Assembly (NCBI GenBank): GCA_011634665.1
Contig: WAEK01000013.1
Span: 1,348,501 to 1,412,500 of the forward strand
Direction: 5' to 3'
Length of the DNA stretch: 64,000 bases
DNA from: Mortierella sp. BCC40632
Taxonomy: Eukaryota; Mortierellomycota; Mortierellomycetes; Mortierellales; Mortierellaceae
Shown here: positions 61,929 to 64,000 of the stretch, one piece after another
How positions within the stretch are numbered: position 1 is the stretch's first letter
Layout of the letters: each line of letters opens with the position of its first letter
Translations under genes and position numbers: made by a program
Notes under the pieces: model-generated
Database searches by the model: none
Told to the model about the DNA's origin: nothing
What the model saw: only the letters and a program-made list of their open reading frames with translations

Positions 61929-62640
61929 TCAAGAAAGAGTAGGTATGCTTAGAAAGAGCGACGAGGATTGCGTAGCCCTACTAGAGGGACGTGCTGGACG
62001 TCTACTTGTAGTCATAGGGACCAATTCAACTGCTCTCCAGTAAATGATCATTGACCAGTCAAACAAACCCCACAAACGGCCTGTTTATTTTTCCTTGCGG
62101 TCGACTTTGGGCTTGGAATCAAGGGGAACGAGTGAGAAGAGAAAGGAGCGGTCACGCAGAGCAAAAGGGAGGAGTGTCTTCCCCTTTTGAGCCAATTGGA
62201 CAAAAAGAAGATCTCGTATTGGGAAGGACGCCACTGGGACAATGTTCTGCCGCGTGGGCTGCTCAGTGGGCAATGCTCGAAGACATCCTCCACCGGGGGC
62301 CGTAGAAACCGATGCCTTACTTCTCGATTGGGCAATGCGAACGGAGGGAGAAGGGAAAGGACAAGTCAAGTCGTATTATAGCACGCATCTCTCTCCCCGT
62401 GCTTAACTGGGATTAAGTTTGCCCTTGTGGGAGAGGTAGCAATAAATAGCCTCCCCTCCTCCTCTTCCAGGTCAACACACCAACAACAATCAAATCAAAG
62501 CAGCCACAGCTTCATTCTCACTTGTTACCCTTTCTTTTCTTTTCTCACTCTTTATTTCCTCTTACTCGAACTTCTTCCCACGCACTCATCCTATCCACCC
62601 TTTCCCCTTTTCTTTTCTTTTTCCACTCCTGTTTCTCATT
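61929..62640. promoter_or_regulatory. Intergenic region between the tandem monooxygenases
   Basis: A 712-bp gap holding the 3' end of copy 1 and the promoter of copy 2. A TATA-like AATAAATA is at 62441-62448, followed by a CT-rich leader with an AACAACAATCAAATCAA stretch. No gene is visible. Confidence 0.45.

Positions 62641-64000
<1,360 letters not shown>

Overview
This 64 kb window looks like nuclear DNA of an early-diverging filamentous fungus, most likely Mortierellomycota (Mortierella and relatives). I infer this from gene content and architecture: an AreA/NIT2-type GATA factor with a DUF1752 region and long polyglutamine tracts, a Dbp3-type DEAD-box helicase, fungal C2H2 regulators, short GT-AG introns with T-rich 3' ends, and abundant CT/GA, CA and A/T microsatellites in non-coding DNA. 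I see no rRNA, tRNA, CRISPR array or transposon ORF. The taxonomic call is an inference, not a search result.

Twelve protein-coding genes can be supported, and exon joins were worked out by hand from splice signals and reading frame. Left part: a GATA factor (+, 793-5361), a J-domain protein (-, 5989-7606) and a DBP3-like RNA helicase (+, 8300-10166), followed by a four-finger C2H2 factor (-, 10941-14732). Then comes 9.3 kb without a convincing gene. Middle: a pseudokinase/ankyrin protein (-, 24060-26661), 7.3 kb without a convincing gene, a seven-transmembrane protein with a very long cytoplasmic tail (-, 34010-38793), a PHYHD1-type phytanoyl-CoA dioxygenase (-, 40833-42601; seven exons, including a 14-nt microexon and a GC-AG intron), and a second seven-transmembrane paralogue (+, 43907-47756). 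Right part: 5.6 kb of non-coding DNA, a second four-finger C2H2 paralogue (+, 53365-56307), a small orphan protein (+, 57935-58576) and two tandem FAD monooxygenases (+, 59728-61928, and 62641 running off the right edge).

Three pairs of paralogues lie in this one window: the two C2H2 factors, the two 7TM proteins (head to head around the dioxygenase) and the two tandem monooxygenases. Pair members share conserved motifs and intron positions, so they look like old local duplications. The most interesting items are the ankyrin-linked TKL-like kinase domain that lacks the catalytic Lys and Asp, the 7TM pair with a shared tail motif and a retainable 132-nt intron, and the 2+2-finger C2H2 pair with a shared inter-finger motif and unusually long upstream regions.
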